From: Mesorhizobium huakuii
GTDB taxonomy: Bacteria > Pseudomonadota > Alphaproteobacteria > Rhizobiales > Rhizobiaceae
Assembly: GCF_030160235.1 (NCBI RefSeq)
Contig: NZ_BSNY01000011.1
Coordinates: 1-60,575, forward strand
DNA: 60,575 nt
Direction: 5' to 3'
Both the position numbers and the translations under genes were made by a program. A model generated the notes under the pieces. That model saw nothing but the letters and a program-made list of their open reading frames with translations. It had not been told where the DNA came from and searched no databases. Positions 43,839 to 55,940 of the stretch are shown here, piece after piece; within the stretch, counting starts at the first letter, position 1; each line of letters starts with the position of its first letter.

Positions 43839-45230
43839 CTAGCCGTTGTTTTTACGACGCAATCGGCTTTCGATCTCTTCGCGGGCGCTTTGCGTGGCCT
43901 TGAGCGAGATGGTGGCGCTGCCGTCTTCATTGTCGGTGCGCGAAACGATATCGCCATTGCGATACAGCCAGTCGACTAGACCGAACTGTGCCGGCCCGAT
44001 CGTCACCGTCAGGTCTTCGAGCTCGCCCGCCATGCGTGTCTCGATGAGCGCCTTCAGCGCATCGATGCCCTCGCCGCTCACCGCCGATATGGCGATCGGC
44101 GGGCCTTTGCTGCCGTTTGTGGCATCGGCAAGCAGCCGGCTCCTGTTGCCTTCGTCCAGCAGATCGATCTTGTTCCAGACTTCGATCACGCGCTTGGTGT
44201 CACTGGCGTCGACACCAAGGTCGGCCAGGATGCGCTCGACATCCTCGGCCTGTGCCGCCGTGTCGGGATCGGAAATGTCGCGCAGATGGATGACGAGATC
44301 GGCTTCGACCACCTCTTCAAGCGTGGCGCGAAAAGCCGCGATCAGATGCGTCGGCAGATCGGAGATGAAACCGACCGTGTCCGACAGGATGATCGGCGTG
44401 CCATGCGGCAGGCGCACGCGGCGCAGCGTCGGGTCGAGCGTGGCGAACAGCATGTCCTGCGCCAGCACGTCTGCGCCAGTCAGCCGGTTGAACAGCGTCG
44501 ACTTGCCGGCATTGGTGTAGCCGACGATCGCCACCACCGGGAATGGCACCTTCTTGCGCTTGGCGCGGTGCAGATCGCGGGTGCGACGAACCGTTTCAAG
44601 CTCGTGCTTCAGCTTGATGATCTTTTCCTGCAACTGCCGCCGGTCGGATTCGATCTGGGTTTCGCCGGGACCACCGAGGAAGCCGGCGCCGCCGCGTTGG
44701 CGTTCAAGATGGGTCCAGCTGCGGACCAGGCGGCCCTTCTGGTAGTTGAGATGGGCAAGTTCGACCTGCAGCGTGCCTTCCTTGGTGCGGGCGCGCTCGC
44801 CGAAGATTTCCAGGATCAGCCCGGTGCGGTCCAGCACCTTGGCATGCAGTTCCTTCTCCAGATTGCGCTGCTGCACCGGGGTCAGCGGATGGTCGACGAT
44901 GACCAGTTCCGCATCGTTCGCCTTGACGATCTCGGCGAACTCTTCGACCTTGCCGCTGCCGAGCAAGGTTGCCGGACGCGGATCGTTGACGGTCACGACG
45001 GCCGTATGGACAGGGTCGAGATTGATGGCTCGGGCAAGGCCGACCGCCTCATCGTGGCGAGCATCGGCCGAACGCGTCAGTCGCGGACGGTTGGTCTCGT
45101 CGTCGCCGCGCGGCTGGCGGGTAAGCACGGGCACAATGACGACCGCTCGGGTCGGGCCCTTGGCTTCCGTCCCGGGATGATGCGCTGGTTTTCCGCGAAC
45201 CGTGCCGTCCGCGTCCCTTTCACGTGCCAA
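43839..45230 (-). CDS. hflX: GTPase HflX
   Basis: 463-residue ribosome-associated GTPase that rescues or splits stalled ribosomes. The N-terminal HflX domain contains the glycine-rich QRGGAGFLGGPGETQIE; G1 is GYTNAGKSTLFN, G3 is DTVGFISDLP and G4 is WNKIDLLDEGN. The frame begins at TTG 45230, immediately after the hfq stop (TGA-TTG), so the two genes are coupled; a later start is possible. Confidence 0.95.
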   Translation of the reverse strand: MARERDADGTVRGKPAHHPGTEAKGPTRAVVIVPVLTRQPRGDDETNRPRLTRSADARHDEAVGLARAINLDPVHTAVVTVNDPRPATLLGSGKVEEFAEIVKANDAELVIVDHPLTPVQQRNLEKELHAKVLDRTGLILEIFGERARTKEGTLQVELAHLNYQKGRLVRSWTHLERQRGGAGFLGGPGETQIESDRRQLQEKIIKLKHELETVRRTRDLHRAKRKKVPFPVVAIVGYTNAGKSTLFNRLTGADVLAQDMLFATLDPTLRRVRLPHGTPIILSDTVGFISDLPTHLIAAFRATLEEVVEADLVIHLRDISDPDTAAQAEDVERILADLGVDASDTKRVIEVWNKIDLLDEGNRSRLLADATNGSKGPPIAISAVSGEGIDALKALIETRMAGELEDLTVTIGPAQFGLVDWLYRNGDIVSRTDNEDGSATISLKATQSAREEIESRLRRKNNG

Positions 45231-45476
45231 TCAGGCGCCCTGGCTTTCCTCGCCATCGAACATCTGAACCGGCTGGCTCGGCATGATCGTGGAAATGGCG
45301 TGCTTGTAGACGAGCTGCGAGTGACCGTCGCGGCGAAGCAGCACACAGAAATTGTCGAACGAAGTGACCACGCCGGTCAGCTTCACGCCGTTGATGAGGA
45401 AGATGGTGAGCGGGTTCTTGCTCTTGCGAACTGAATTCAGGAACAGGTCCTGAAGGTTTTGCGATCGTTCCGCCAT
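45231..45476 (-). CDS. hfq: RNA-binding protein Hfq
   Basis: An 81-residue hexameric RNA chaperone that pairs small RNAs with mRNAs. Sm1 is visible as [21 protein letters not shown], and Sm2 as YKHAISTI. Start ATG 45476 gives the usual rhizobial length; upstream in-frame codons do not resemble Hfq. The C-terminal tail is short, as in alphaproteobacteria. Coupled to hflX. The upstream 45543-45621 gap holds a small hairpin (TTGTCG/CGACAA). Confidence 0.97.
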   Translation of the reverse strand: MAERSQNLQDLFLNSVRKSKNPLTIFLINGVKLTGVVTSFDNFCVLLRRDGHSQLVYKHAISTIMPSQPVQMFDGEESQGA

Positions 45477-45621
45477 TGTTCTTGTCTTTCGCCGATCCCC
45501 TTCGGTTTGCAAGCCAATGCGCCAAATTGTCGGGCACATGTCAAGCGCGCAAACACCGTCTTGTCGTCAGTAACGACAAGCAGAACGAGATATATTGATG
45601 TTCATTCCACCTGTGCGGTTA

Positions 45622-46485
45622 TCAGGCTGGACTTTTTTCCGCAATGTCAAAAAAGGCCTGCCGTAACGAAAGTGTCACTGAGCCGGGGTGCCCGTTGGCC
45701 ACTGGATCGCCGTCAATGGCCACGACCGGCATGGCAATCGTCGTGGCGGAACTGATGAATGCCTCGCGCGCCGCCTTGGCCTCGGCGACGGAAAAACCGC
45801 GCTCCTCGATCTTCAGGCCGAGCTTTGCCGCAACTTCGAACATGGTCGTGCGGGTGATGCCGCGCAGGATCCCGTGATCGGCTGGCCTGGTGACCAGGAC
45901 GCCGTCCCTGGTAACGATCCAGGCGTTCGACGAGCCGCCTTCCTTGACGTTGCCGTCGGTATCGACGAACCATGCCTCCTGCGCACCAGCCTCCTTGGCT
46001 TTTTGCTTGGCCAATACATTGGGCAGCAGTCCGACGGTCTTGATATCGACCCGGTCCCAGCGGTTCTCTGGCACGGTAATGACCGCGATCCCGGTCTCGG
46101 CTCGCTTTGCTCCAGCCGCCGGATCGGCCTTTCTGGCGGTGACCACCAAAGACGGTTTGGTATCCGCCGACGGGAAAACAAACTCGCGGCTGGCGACGCC
46201 GCGCGTCACCTGCACATAGACCAGGCCGTTGACGACATGGTTGCGGTTGACCACTTCGCGCAGGATGAGCGGCAGCACGTTGCGCGCGACCGGCCATGCG
46301 ATCGACAGTTCGTTCAGCGAGCGGTTGAGCCGGGCAAGATGGCGCGGCATGTCGACGATGAAGCCGCGCGCCACCTCGCAGACCTCGTAGACGCCATCGG
46401 CGAACTGATAGCCGCGATCCTCGATATGCACGGAAGCGTCCGCGTGAGCGACGTAGCGCCCGTTGACATAGGCAATGCGCGGCAT
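45622..46485 (-). CDS. D-amino-acid aminotransferase (class IV PLP)
   Basis: 287 residues of the branched-chain/D-alanine aminotransferase fold. Features are YVNGRYVAHADASVHIEDRGYQFADGVYEV at the N-terminus, the region of the PLP lysine near KTVGLLPNVLAKQKAKEAG, and VKEGGSSNAWIV. D-Ala transaminase, making D-Glu and D-Ala precursors of peptidoglycan, is the best fit; a branched-chain enzyme is less likely. Located between hfq and ntrX. Confidence 0.9.
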   Translation of the reverse strand: MPRIAYVNGRYVAHADASVHIEDRGYQFADGVYEVCEVARGFIVDMPRHLARLNRSLNELSIAWPVARNVLPLILREVVNRNHVVNGLVYVQVTRGVASREFVFPSADTKPSLVVTARKADPAAGAKRAETGIAVITVPENRWDRVDIKTVGLLPNVLAKQKAKEAGAQEAWFVDTDGNVKEGGSSNAWIVTRDGVLVTRPADHGILRGITRTTMFEVAAKLGLKIEERGFSVAEAKAAREAFISSATTIAMPVVAIDGDPVANGHPGSVTLSLRQAFFDIAEKSPA

Positions 46486-46581
46486 TGGCGACCCCTGGAA
46501 AATTCTCGGGTTGTCTTAAGCGATTCCGTCGCCGCCGTAACCGGCAAATGCTTGGACCACGCGCGGTTCAGGTCCCGCGCG

Positions 46582-47943
46582 TCAGACGCCCAGCGACTTC
46601 AGCTTGCGGTGCAGGGCGGAACGCTCCATGCCGATGAACTCGGCGGTCTTCGAGATGTTGCCGCCAAAGCGGTTGATCTGGGCGATCAGATAGTCCTTCT
46701 CGAACTGTTCCCGTGCCTCGCGCAACGGCAGCGCCATGATGTGCTGGTCGGACTGATTCGGCGTGCGCGGCATGACATCGCCGATCTCGGACGGCAGAAG
46801 GTCCGCGGTGATCGGTGCATCGACGTCGTCGCCACGCGCCAGGATCATCAGGCGCTCGACATTGTTGCGCAGCTGACGCACGTTCCCCGGCCAATTGTGA
46901 GCCTGCAGCACCGCAAGCGCGTCGTCGCCGATACGACGCGGCTTGATGCCGGCCTGGCGGGCGATCTGCTTCATGAAATTGTCGACGAGGTAGGGAATGT
47001 CCTCGCGCCGCTCGGCCAGCCCCGGCACCATCACCGGAACCACAGCCAGCCGATGGTAGAGATCCTCGCGGAAACGTCCGTCGGCGATCATGGCCTCGAG
47101 GTTCTGCGAGGTCGAGGAGATGATGCGGACATCGACCTTGACCCGCTTGGTGCCCCCTACCCGCTCGAACTGCTGCTCGACCAGGACGCGCAGGATCTTG
47201 TTTTGCGTCTCGCGCGGCATATCGGCCACTTCGTCGATGTAGAGGATGCCGCGATGGGCCTCCTCCAGCGCGCCGACCTTGCGCTCGACGCCGTTCGATT
47301 CGGTGCCGAACAGTTCGATCTCCATGCGCTCGGGCGTGATGTTGGCGGCGCTCAGCGTCACGAACGGCGCGCCCTTGCGGGCCGACAGCGTGTGGATGGC
47401 ACGCGCCGCCAGTTCCTTGCCCGATCCGGACGGGCCGATGATCATGACACGGCTGTTGGTCGGCGCGACGCGCTCGATGGTCTGGCGCAGCTGGCTCATC
47501 GCCGACGACATGCCGATCAGGTCGAAGGTCTCGCCGCTGCGCTGCTTGAGGTCGGAAACCTCGCGCCGCAATTTCGAGGTCTCCAAAGCACGCTCGGCAA
47601 TGAGAATCAGCCTGTCGGCCTTGAACGGCTTCTCGATGAAATCATAGGCGCCACGGCGGATGGCGGAAACCGCCGTTTCGATGTTGCCGTGACCGGAGAT
47701 CATCACCACCGGCAGAGTGGGGTGCATGGTCTTGATCTCGTCGAGCAGCGCCAGGCCGTCCAGGCGCGAGCCCTGCAGCCAGATGTCGAGGAAGATCAGC
47801 CTCGGCGCCCGGTCAGCGATCGCGGCCAACGCGCTGTCGGCGTCAAATGCCGTACGGGTTTCGTGACCTTCGTCGCTCAATATGCCTGCGACAAGCTCAC
47901 GGATGTCTTCCTCGTCATCGACGATGAGAATATCAGACGCCAT
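46582..47943 (-). CDS. ntrX: response regulator NtrX
   Basis: 453 residues: receiver domain with phospho-acceptor Asp53 (LIFLDIW), AAA+ domain with Walker A GPSGSGKE at 170-177, and a Fis-type helix-turn-helix at the C-terminus. It pairs with NtrY in nitrogen, redox and envelope control. The sigma54-contacting GAFTGA loop expected after LFG (about 211-228) is absent here, as I recall for alphaproteobacterial NtrX. It overlaps the ntrY end by 11 bp. Confidence 0.96.
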   Translation of the reverse strand: MASDILIVDDEEDIRELVAGILSDEGHETRTAFDADSALAAIADRAPRLIFLDIWLQGSRLDGLALLDEIKTMHPTLPVVMISGHGNIETAVSAIRRGAYDFIEKPFKADRLILIAERALETSKLRREVSDLKQRSGETFDLIGMSSAMSQLRQTIERVAPTNSRVMIIGPSGSGKELAARAIHTLSARKGAPFVTLSAANITPERMEIELFGTESNGVERKVGALEEAHRGILYIDEVADMPRETQNKILRVLVEQQFERVGGTKRVKVDVRIISSTSQNLEAMIADGRFREDLYHRLAVVPVMVPGLAERREDIPYLVDNFMKQIARQAGIKPRRIGDDALAVLQAHNWPGNVRQLRNNVERLMILARGDDVDAPITADLLPSEIGDVMPRTPNQSDQHIMALPLREAREQFEKDYLIAQINRFGGNISKTAEFIGMERSALHRKLKSLGV

Positions 47944-50218
47944 TACCGACCTTTTCAGTTTCTCTTTCGTGTTCCGTCTTGCCTTCGCCGCGCAACGGCG
48001 TGACGGCCGCGGGCGGCAGGATGATGCTGATCATCGCCCCGCGACCGCCATGGAAGTCCGCAGGTGCATCATGAAGTTCCAGCCTGCCGCCATGGTCCTC
48101 CACGATCTTCTTGACGATAGCGAGACCAAGCCCGGTGCCCTTCTCGCGCGTAGTCATATAGGGCTCGAGCAGCCGTTGGCGATTCTCGCGCGGCAGGCCT
48201 TTGCCATTGTCGATGACGTCGATTCGAATCGCGCCATTCTGACGGCCGGCTTGAATCCGGATTATGCCGTGCGAACCGTCCTTTTGTTCCAGTCCGTCGA
48301 TCGCCTCGGCGGCGTTCTTGATCACATTGCCGAAAGCCTGCGCCAGAAGGCGGCTGTCGAACGTGCCCTTGAGCGGTTCGTTGCCGAAGACCCGCTCGAA
48401 GGTGATGTCGGCGCGGCTGACCTCGACCAGGAAGGAGGCCTCGCGCAGCGATTCGCGCAGATCTATGGCCTTCATCTCGGGCTTGGGCATGCGCGCGAAG
48501 GCGGAGAATTCGTCGACCATGCGGCCGATGTCCTCGACCTGTCGGATGATGGTGTCGGTGCATTGGTCGAAAACCTCACGGTCTTCGGTAATGACCTTGC
48601 CGTATCGGCGCTTGATGCGTTCGGCCGAAAGCTGGATCGGCGTCAGCGGGTTCTTGATCTCGTGGGCGATGCGACGCGCCACATCGGCCCAGGCGGAAGA
48701 GCGCTGCGCCTGAACCAGATCGGTGATGTCGTCGACGGTCACGACGTAGGATTTCTCCTCCGAGCCGTCGTCGCCCGCCTCGACGGTTATCTGCACGTTG
48801 AAGGTACGCTCGGTGCCGGCGCGGAAAAACGTCACCTGCTCGCGGTAGACGGGCTTGCCCGACTGGCGGCCGATCTCGAAGACACGGCCGACATGCGGCA
48901 GAATGGCGGAAAGGTTCTGCCCGAGTGCGGCACTGGCGGAGATGGCCAGCATCGATTCGGCCGATCGGTTGACGATGGTGACGATGCCGTAGGGATCGAC
49001 GCCGATGACGCCGGCGGTGACACCGGCGAGCACGGCTTCGGAAAAGCGCCGCCGTTCGTCGATCAGGTCCTTTGCCGACAGGATCTCGTTGCGTTGCGAT
49101 TTGAGCTCCAGCAGCATCTTGTTGAATGTGTCGCCGAGCGAGGCGACGTCGCCATCGGAAGGCCTGACTGGAACCGCGACGTCGAGATTGCCTGTCGCCA
49201 CCTCGTCGGCAGCGCCGATGAGCTGGCGAATCGGCCGCACGAGACGGTCGGCGACCGCGATGCCCGTCCAGATTGCCGACAGGATGATAATCAGCGTCAG
49301 CGACAGATAGGGCAGCGCGAAGGCCACTTGCGAGGTGCGCCTGTTGTCTTCGAGATTGCGGTACTCGTCGGTGTTGGACCTGACGATCTGCCGCGCCTTT
49401 ATCACCTCGGGATCGACAAGGCGGATGGTGTAGAGGTAGAGGCCCTCGATTTCGCGCAGCTTGACGATGGCGCCCATGATGTTGCGGGTGCGCGGCTCTA
49501 TCAGCACCGGCTTGCCGTCGGTGGCGCTGCTGACCGCGCCTTCCGGCGGTTCCGGCATGGCGAAATCCGCATCGGTCTGCGCGCTCATGACGAACGAACC
49601 GTCGGGCTTGATCAGCGCCGCATGGGCCAGCGACCGGCCCACCGCTTCCTTGTTCAGGAGGTCGAGAAAGCCTGTGCGATCAAGGCCGTAAAGTGTGCGC
49701 GACGCGTCGAGGTCGTAGGCCATCGACAGCGTCGTGCCCTGCAAATTGCGGGCATTTTCCTGGACATAGGCATCGGCGATCGACAGCGAGGAATTGACGA
49801 TCGTCTTGGTGCGAATCTCGAACCAGCGGTCGAGGCCGATGTCGAGCGTGATCGACGCGATGATGGCCACCATGATGGCGGGAATGGCGGCGACCAGCGC
49901 GAACATGGCAACGATGCGCACATGCAGACGCGAGGCCGCCTTGCCGTGCCGGCGCGCCATGACGATGCGGTGCACCTCGCGCCCGACCAGCGCCATGAGG
50001 AACAGCACGAAAGCGGCGTTGAGCGCGATCAGCGCCCAGGTCGTCCTGGCGTCAGGCGCGATCGGCGTCGCGCCGACCAGGATGGTGAACGAAATGGCCG
50101 CCATGACCAGCGCGCCGACGACCGCCACGACGCCGGGCAGCGCCAGCAAGCGGCGCCCGTCGCGCGCGCCGGGTTCGCTGAATAGCGGTTGGTTGAGTAC
50201 AGGTGCCTGCGGAGCCAT
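47933..50218 (-). CDS. ntrY: sensor histidine kinase NtrY
   Basis: 761-residue inner-membrane kinase: hydrophobic spans near 30-110 and 285-310, a long periplasmic sensor part between, then HAMP, PAS (about 370-480), the phospho-acceptor His in [12 protein letters not shown] near residue 520, and the ATPase with NVIKNAAEAI and the GTGLGLAIVKKI box. It phosphorylates NtrX. The 128 bp before it, up to ntrC, hold no gene. Confidence 0.96.
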   Translation of the reverse strand: MAPQAPVLNQPLFSEPGARDGRRLLALPGVVAVVGALVMAAISFTILVGATPIAPDARTTWALIALNAAFVLFLMALVGREVHRIVMARRHGKAASRLHVRIVAMFALVAAIPAIMVAIIASITLDIGLDRWFEIRTKTIVNSSLSIADAYVQENARNLQGTTLSMAYDLDASRTLYGLDRTGFLDLLNKEAVGRSLAHAALIKPDGSFVMSAQTDADFAMPEPPEGAVSSATDGKPVLIEPRTRNIMGAIVKLREIEGLYLYTIRLVDPEVIKARQIVRSNTDEYRNLEDNRRTSQVAFALPYLSLTLIIILSAIWTGIAVADRLVRPIRQLIGAADEVATGNLDVAVPVRPSDGDVASLGDTFNKMLLELKSQRNEILSAKDLIDERRRFSEAVLAGVTAGVIGVDPYGIVTIVNRSAESMLAISASAALGQNLSAILPHVGRVFEIGRQSGKPVYREQVTFFRAGTERTFNVQITVEAGDDGSEEKSYVVTVDDITDLVQAQRSSAWADVARRIAHEIKNPLTPIQLSAERIKRRYGKVITEDREVFDQCTDTIIRQVEDIGRMVDEFSAFARMPKPEMKAIDLRESLREASFLVEVSRADITFERVFGNEPLKGTFDSRLLAQAFGNVIKNAAEAIDGLEQKDGSHGIIRIQAGRQNGAIRIDVIDNGKGLPRENRQRLLEPYMTTREKGTGLGLAIVKKIVEDHGGRLELHDAPADFHGGRGAMISIILPPAAVTPLRGEGKTEHERETEKVGNGV

Positions 50219-50346
50219 GTCGCCGTCTGGGAGCCAATGAATGCGTCCGATCTATGCAACGCATTGTGGCGATTATGCAACAAGTGTGACAATGGCGGAA
50301 ATGTTTCGCCGCTCAGTCCCCTGAAAAGAGTGCGTCAGATCAGCGC

Positions 50347-51803
<1,457 letters not shown>

Positions 51804-51807
<4 letters not shown>

Positions 51808-52946
51808 TTGCGGTCTCCTTCACCGTCTTCTTCAGCGCCGAACGGCGTTTCCTTCCAGGCCGGCATCAGGATGCGGAAGGTGGTCCCGCGCGGGGTCGAT
51901 TCGCATTCGATGATGCCGCCATGCTCGCCCACGATCTTGGCGACCAGTGCCAACCCCAGCCCCGAGCCGTTCGGCTTGGTGGTAATGAAGGGATCGAACA
52001 GGATCGGCAGGATATCCTCGGAGACACCGGAGCCATTGTCGCGAACGCAGAATTCCAGCGGCAGCGACACGCGGTCCTGCGTGCCTGGAACCGAAACGCG
52101 AATGCCGGGCCGGAAGGCGGTCGACAGCACGATCTCGCCATGCGGGTCGCTGCCGATCGCCTCGGCCGCGTTCTTGACCAGGTTTAAAAACACCTGGATC
52201 AGTTGGTCGCGGTTGGCGAATACTGGAGGCAATGATGGATCATAATCCTCCAATATCCTGATTTTCTTTGCAAAACCGTTCTTTGCGATCGCCTTCACAT
52301 GGTCGAGTACGACATGGATGTTGACGGGGTAGCGATCGATCGGCCGCTCGTCGGAAAACACCTCCATGCGATCGACCAGCGAGACGATGCGGTCCGTCTC
52401 GTCGGTGATCAGCCGGGTCAGTGCGCGGTCTTCGTCGGAGGCGGACAGTTCGAGCAGTTGCGCGGCGCCGCGAATGCCGGAGAGCGGGTTCTTGATTTCG
52501 TGGGCGAGCATCGCCGCTAGGCCGGTCACCGAACGCGCGGCACCGCGATGCGTCATCTGCCGGTCGATCTTGTCGGCCATTGACCGTTCCTGGAACATGA
52601 CCACGACGGAGCCCGGGAATTCCGGCACCGGCGCAACATAGAGATCGACGACTTTCTCGATGCCGAGGCGTGGCGACGACACATCGACCCGATACTCGTT
52701 GACCGGCGCCCGGCGCTCGCGCACCTGATCGACCAGGGTCAGCAGCGGACTGCCGAAAGGGACGAGCTTGGACAGCGTGTTGCGCGCCAGCATGGTCGCG
52801 CTGGAGCGAAAGAAGTCCTCGGCATCGGCATTGGCGAAGGTGATGAAGCCTTCCTCGCTGATCATGATCACCGGGCGGCGGATGGTGTTGAGGACTATCT
52901 GGGCGGCATCCACCATTTCAGTTCCCTGGCCAACGTTGGCGTTCAT
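51804..52946 (-). CDS. ntrB: nitrogen sensor kinase NtrB
   Basis: 380-residue soluble histidine kinase: PAS domain (about 15-120), phospho-acceptor His149 in [15 protein letters not shown], and the ATPase with [11 protein letters not shown] and [13 protein letters not shown]. It is controlled by PII and adjusts NtrC phosphorylation. It overlaps dusB at its start by 4 bp (ATGA), completing the rhizobial order dusB-ntrB-ntrC-ntrY-ntrX. Confidence 0.97.
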
Positions 52947-53971
52947 GCGGCGCTCCGCAGGCTCAAGGGTTGCGGATCGCGCGAAAACACATTGCGCAGC
53001 AAGGCAATGACGCGGGCCGGATCGAACGTGGTCAGGATGGCTTTTCGGTCGTCGTCGGCGACGCCAACCGCGTGGCGATCGAGATACCAGCCCAGATGCT
53101 TGCGTGCCTGACGCAAACCGCTCTCTACGCCATAAAGCGCCAGCATGTCCTGGTAATGGCCAACGACATAGTCGGCCAGATCAGCGCGAGTCTGCGGCAC
53201 GTTTGCCGCCGTTTCGCCTGCCGCCGCCGCTGCGATGCCACCGGCGATCCAGGGCGCGCCGTAATGCGCGCGGCCGACCATCACCGCATCGGCGCCCGAT
53301 TGGTCGAGAATGGCGGCTGCCTCGGCAGGCGAACAGACATCGCCATTGGCAACGACCGGGATGGACACGGCTTCCTTGACGCGGGCGATGGCGCGCCAGT
53401 CGGCTTTGCCCTGGTAGAACTGGCAGCGCGTGCGGCCATGCACCGTCACCATCTTGACGCCCGCCTGCTCGGCACGGCGCGCCAGGATGGGTGCATTCAG
53501 CGCGCCTTCGTCCCAGCCGAGCCGCATCTTGACCGTCACCGGCACCTTGACCGCGCCAACCACGGCCTCGATCAACGACAGCGCATGGTCGAGATCCAGC
53601 ATCAATGCCGAGCCGGCATAACCACCGGTGACCTTCTTGGCCGGGCAGCCCATGTTGATGTCGATGATGTCGGCGCCCTCGCCTGCCGCGATCCGCGCGC
53701 CCTCGGCCATGTGTGCCGCTTCGCGGCCGGCCAGCTGCACCATATGGACGGGCAGCCCGGAATGCCGTATGCGCAGGTCGAAGCCGGCCCTGCCCTTGGC
53801 GAGTTCGCCGCTTGCCACCATTTCGGACACGACCAGGCCCGCGCCATGCGTATGGGCGCGCCGCCGGAAAGGCTCGTCGGTGATTCCCGACATCGGCGCG
53901 AGGAATACGCGGTTGCGGATTTCCACGCCGCCGACGTTCAAAGGCGCGGCCAATCTGGCTAAGTTAACCAT
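52943..53971 (-). CDS. dusB: tRNA-dihydrouridine synthase DusB (NifR3)
   Basis: About 342 residues; FMN enzyme that reduces uridines in tRNA. The opening motif [17 protein letters not shown], the catalytic Cys in [17 protein letters not shown], and KMRLGWDEG identify it. ATG 53971 fits the family N-terminus but has no clear Shine-Dalgarno; a start at 54034 is possible. First gene of the ntr operon. Confidence 0.94.
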   Translation of the reverse strand: MVNLARLAAPLNVGGVEIRNRVFLAPMSGITDEPFRRRAHTHGAGLVVSEMVASGELAKGRAGFDLRIRHSGLPVHMVQLAGREAAHMAEGARIAAGEGADIIDINMGCPAKKVTGGYAGSALMLDLDHALSLIEAVVGAVKVPVTVKMRLGWDEGALNAPILARRAEQAGVKMVTVHGRTRCQFYQGKADWRAIARVKEAVSIPVVANGDVCSPAEAAAILDQSGADAVMVGRAHYGAPWIAGGIAAAAAGETAANVPQTRADLADYVVGHYQDMLALYGVESGLRQARKHLGWYLDRHAVGVADDDRKAILTTFDPARVIALLRNVFSRDPQPLSLRSAA

Positions 53972-54154
53972 GCACAAAAACCAAGCATGTCCATTCGTTG
54001 CACATTCTCTAGCCATATCGGCCACAATGTGCAACGCGGAATGACGTCACAATGAGGCGCAATTGGGAAAATTCCGGACCTTAGGCATTTGCCGTGACTA
54101 GGGCGCCGCGCGTCGCTCAGGGCGTGTGAAGGACGCTTTGGAATTCATATTTGA

Positions 54155-54200
54155 CGCACGATCTTTTTGGAAAACCAATTACACTTTTGGGGATCGTGCG
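54155..54200. other. inverted repeat in front of ispDF
   Basis: CGCACGATC (54155-54163) and GATCGTGCG (54192-54200) are perfect 9-bp arms around 28 nt, ending 14 bp before the ispDF ATG. It could be an mRNA leader structure or a binding site. Confidence 0.4.
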
Positions 54201-54214
54201 CTAAGCCAATCGCC

Positions 54215-55438
54215 ATGACTGACGGAAGTGAAAACGCGAACGCGACAGGTGGGGTTGCGGTGGTGATCGTCGCCGCCGGCCGCGGCGCTCGTGCCGGACA
54301 GGCCAACGGACCCAAGCAGTACCAGACCATAGGCGGCCGCGCCGTCATTGCGCACACGCTGGAGATGTTTCTGGCCCATCCGCGAACCGGCCGGATCGTC
54401 GTCGCCATCCACGCCGACGACCACGAATTGTTCCGGCAAGCGGCGGGCACCCAGGCCGAGCGCGTCACCGCCATCATTGGCGGGCCGACCCGGCAGGAAT
54501 CCGTCCGGCTCGGGCTGCTGGCGCTGAAGGACCACGCGCCGGACCAGGTTCTGATTCACGACGCCGTCCGCCCGTTCGTCGATGCGGAGTTGATCGACCG
54601 CACCATCGCGGCCATCGGCGAGAACGAGGGGGCATTGCCCGCCCTGCCCGTGGCCGACACGCTGAAGCGCGAGTCGGCCGCCGGCGTGGTTGCGGAAACC
54701 GTTTCCCGCAGCGGGCTGCACGCTGCGCAAACGCCGCAAGGTTTTCCCTACGGACCGATCCTTGCCGCACACGACAAGGCCTATCAACTAGGCAGGCTGG
54801 ACTTCACCGACGACGCGGCCATTGCCGAATGGGCGCATATTCCGGTCAAGCTCGTTCCCGGCTCGCCGGACAATGTTAAACTCACCTGGGCACGGGATAT
54901 CGCCATGGCGCACCAGCGGCTTTCCAGCGGACGAACACATTTCCCCGATATCCGCACCGGCAACGGCTACGACGTCCACGCCTTCGAACCCGGCGACCAC
55001 GTCACGCTGTGCGGCGTCGCCATTCCGCATGTAAAGAAACTGTCCGGCCATTCCGATGCCGATGTCGGCCTGCACGCCTTGACCGACGCGCTGCTGGCGA
55101 CCTGTGGCGCCGGCGATATCGGCACGCATTTTCCGCCGTCCGATCCGCAGTGGAAAGGTGCGGCGTCGCGGATCTTCGTCGAACACGCGGCAAAAGTGGT
55201 GCGTGAGCGCGGCGGACGCATCGCCAATGCCGACATCACGCTGATCTGCGAAGCGCCGCGCGTCGGCCCGCATCGCGAGGCGATGACGGCGGCCCTGTCG
55301 CAGATGCTGGGCATCTCCGCCGACCGCATCTCGATCAAGGCGACTACCAATGAAAAACTCGGCTTTGTCGGTCGCGAAGAAGGCATCGCCGCGATCGCCA
55401 CCGCCAGCGTGGTGTTCCCCGGCGAGGTGCCGGAATGA
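54215..55438 (+). CDS. ispDF: bifunctional IspD/IspF isoprenoid enzyme
   Basis: 407 residues, a fusion found in many alphaproteobacteria. The IspD half (about 1-235) opens with [20 protein letters not shown] and makes CDP-methylerythritol. The IspF half (about 245-407) opens with [21 protein letters not shown], holding the metal DVH motif, and cyclises CDP-methylerythritol 2-phosphate. Both belong to the MEP pathway. ATG 54215 is selected by similarity; the ribosome site is weak. The next gene overlaps by 4 bp. Confidence 0.96.
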   Translation: MTDGSENANATGGVAVVIVAAGRGARAGQANGPKQYQTIGGRAVIAHTLEMFLAHPRTGRIVVAIHADDHELFRQAAGTQAERVTAIIGGPTRQESVRLGLLALKDHAPDQVLIHDAVRPFVDAELIDRTIAAIGENEGALPALPVADTLKRESAAGVVAETVSRSGLHAAQTPQGFPYGPILAAHDKAYQLGRLDFTDDAAIAEWAHIPVKLVPGSPDNVKLTWARDIAMAHQRLSSGRTHFPDIRTGNGYDVHAFEPGDHVTLCGVAIPHVKKLSGHSDADVGLHALTDALLATCGAGDIGTHFPPSDPQWKGAASRIFVEHAAKVVRERGGRIANADITLICEAPRVGPHREAMTAALSQMLGISADRISIKATTNEKLGFVGREEGIAAIATASVVFPGEVPE

Positions 55439-55917
55439 GCAACGCCGAACTCGCAAACTCCCTACTGCTGGCCTGCCAGCAACGTGGCATCATGCTGGCG
55501 ACGGCGGAAAGCTGCACCGGCGGCATGATCATCGCCGCGCTGACCGACATTGCAGGCTCATCCGCCGTGGTCGACCGCGGCTTCATCACCTATTCCAACG
55601 AAGCCAAGATGGAGATGCTCGGCGTTTCCGCCGAAACGCTCGACGCGCACGGAGCCGTTTCGCGCGAAACGGTCCTGGAAATGGCAGCTGGCGCGCTGGC
55701 GCATTCGCGCGCGAGCCTTTCTCTTGCCGTTACCGGCATTGCCGGCCCAAGCGGAGGTTCGGCTGACAAGCCGGTCGGTCTCGTCTGGTTCGGCCTTGCC
55801 CTAGCCGGCCAGCCGGTTGTCGCCGAGCGCCAGCTGTTTGGCCACAAGGGCCGCGAATTCATCCGCCACGAGACGGTGGGACACGCGCTGCAACTCGGCC
55901 TGCGCGCGCTTGGATAA
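55435..55917 (+). CDS. CinA C-terminal domain (NMN amidohydrolase PncC type)
   Basis: 160 residues, the stand-alone CinA C-terminal domain. [22 protein letters not shown] near residues 21-42 and [14 protein letters not shown] near 101-114 are diagnostic. Related PncC proteins deamidate nicotinamide mononucleotide to recycle NAD. Translationally coupled to ispDF by the ATGA overlap. Confidence 0.93.
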   Translation: MSNAELANSLLLACQQRGIMLATAESCTGGMIIAALTDIAGSSAVVDRGFITYSNEAKMEMLGVSAETLDAHGAVSRETVLEMAAGALAHSRASLSLAVTGIAGPSGGSADKPVGLVWFGLALAGQPVVAERQLFGHKGREFIRHETVGHALQLGLRALG

Positions 55918-55940
55918 GGCGCGCATTCACCACGATAGCG

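Noticed and set aside
45688-48003. 771-codon open frame on the plus strand
   Set aside because: Antisense to the D-amino-acid aminotransferase and ntrX; rich in Arg, His and Asp with no family features, as expected from GC-rich frame shadows.
47882-50185. 767-codon open frame on the plus strand
   Set aside because: Antisense shadow of ntrY, which has clear kinase motifs.
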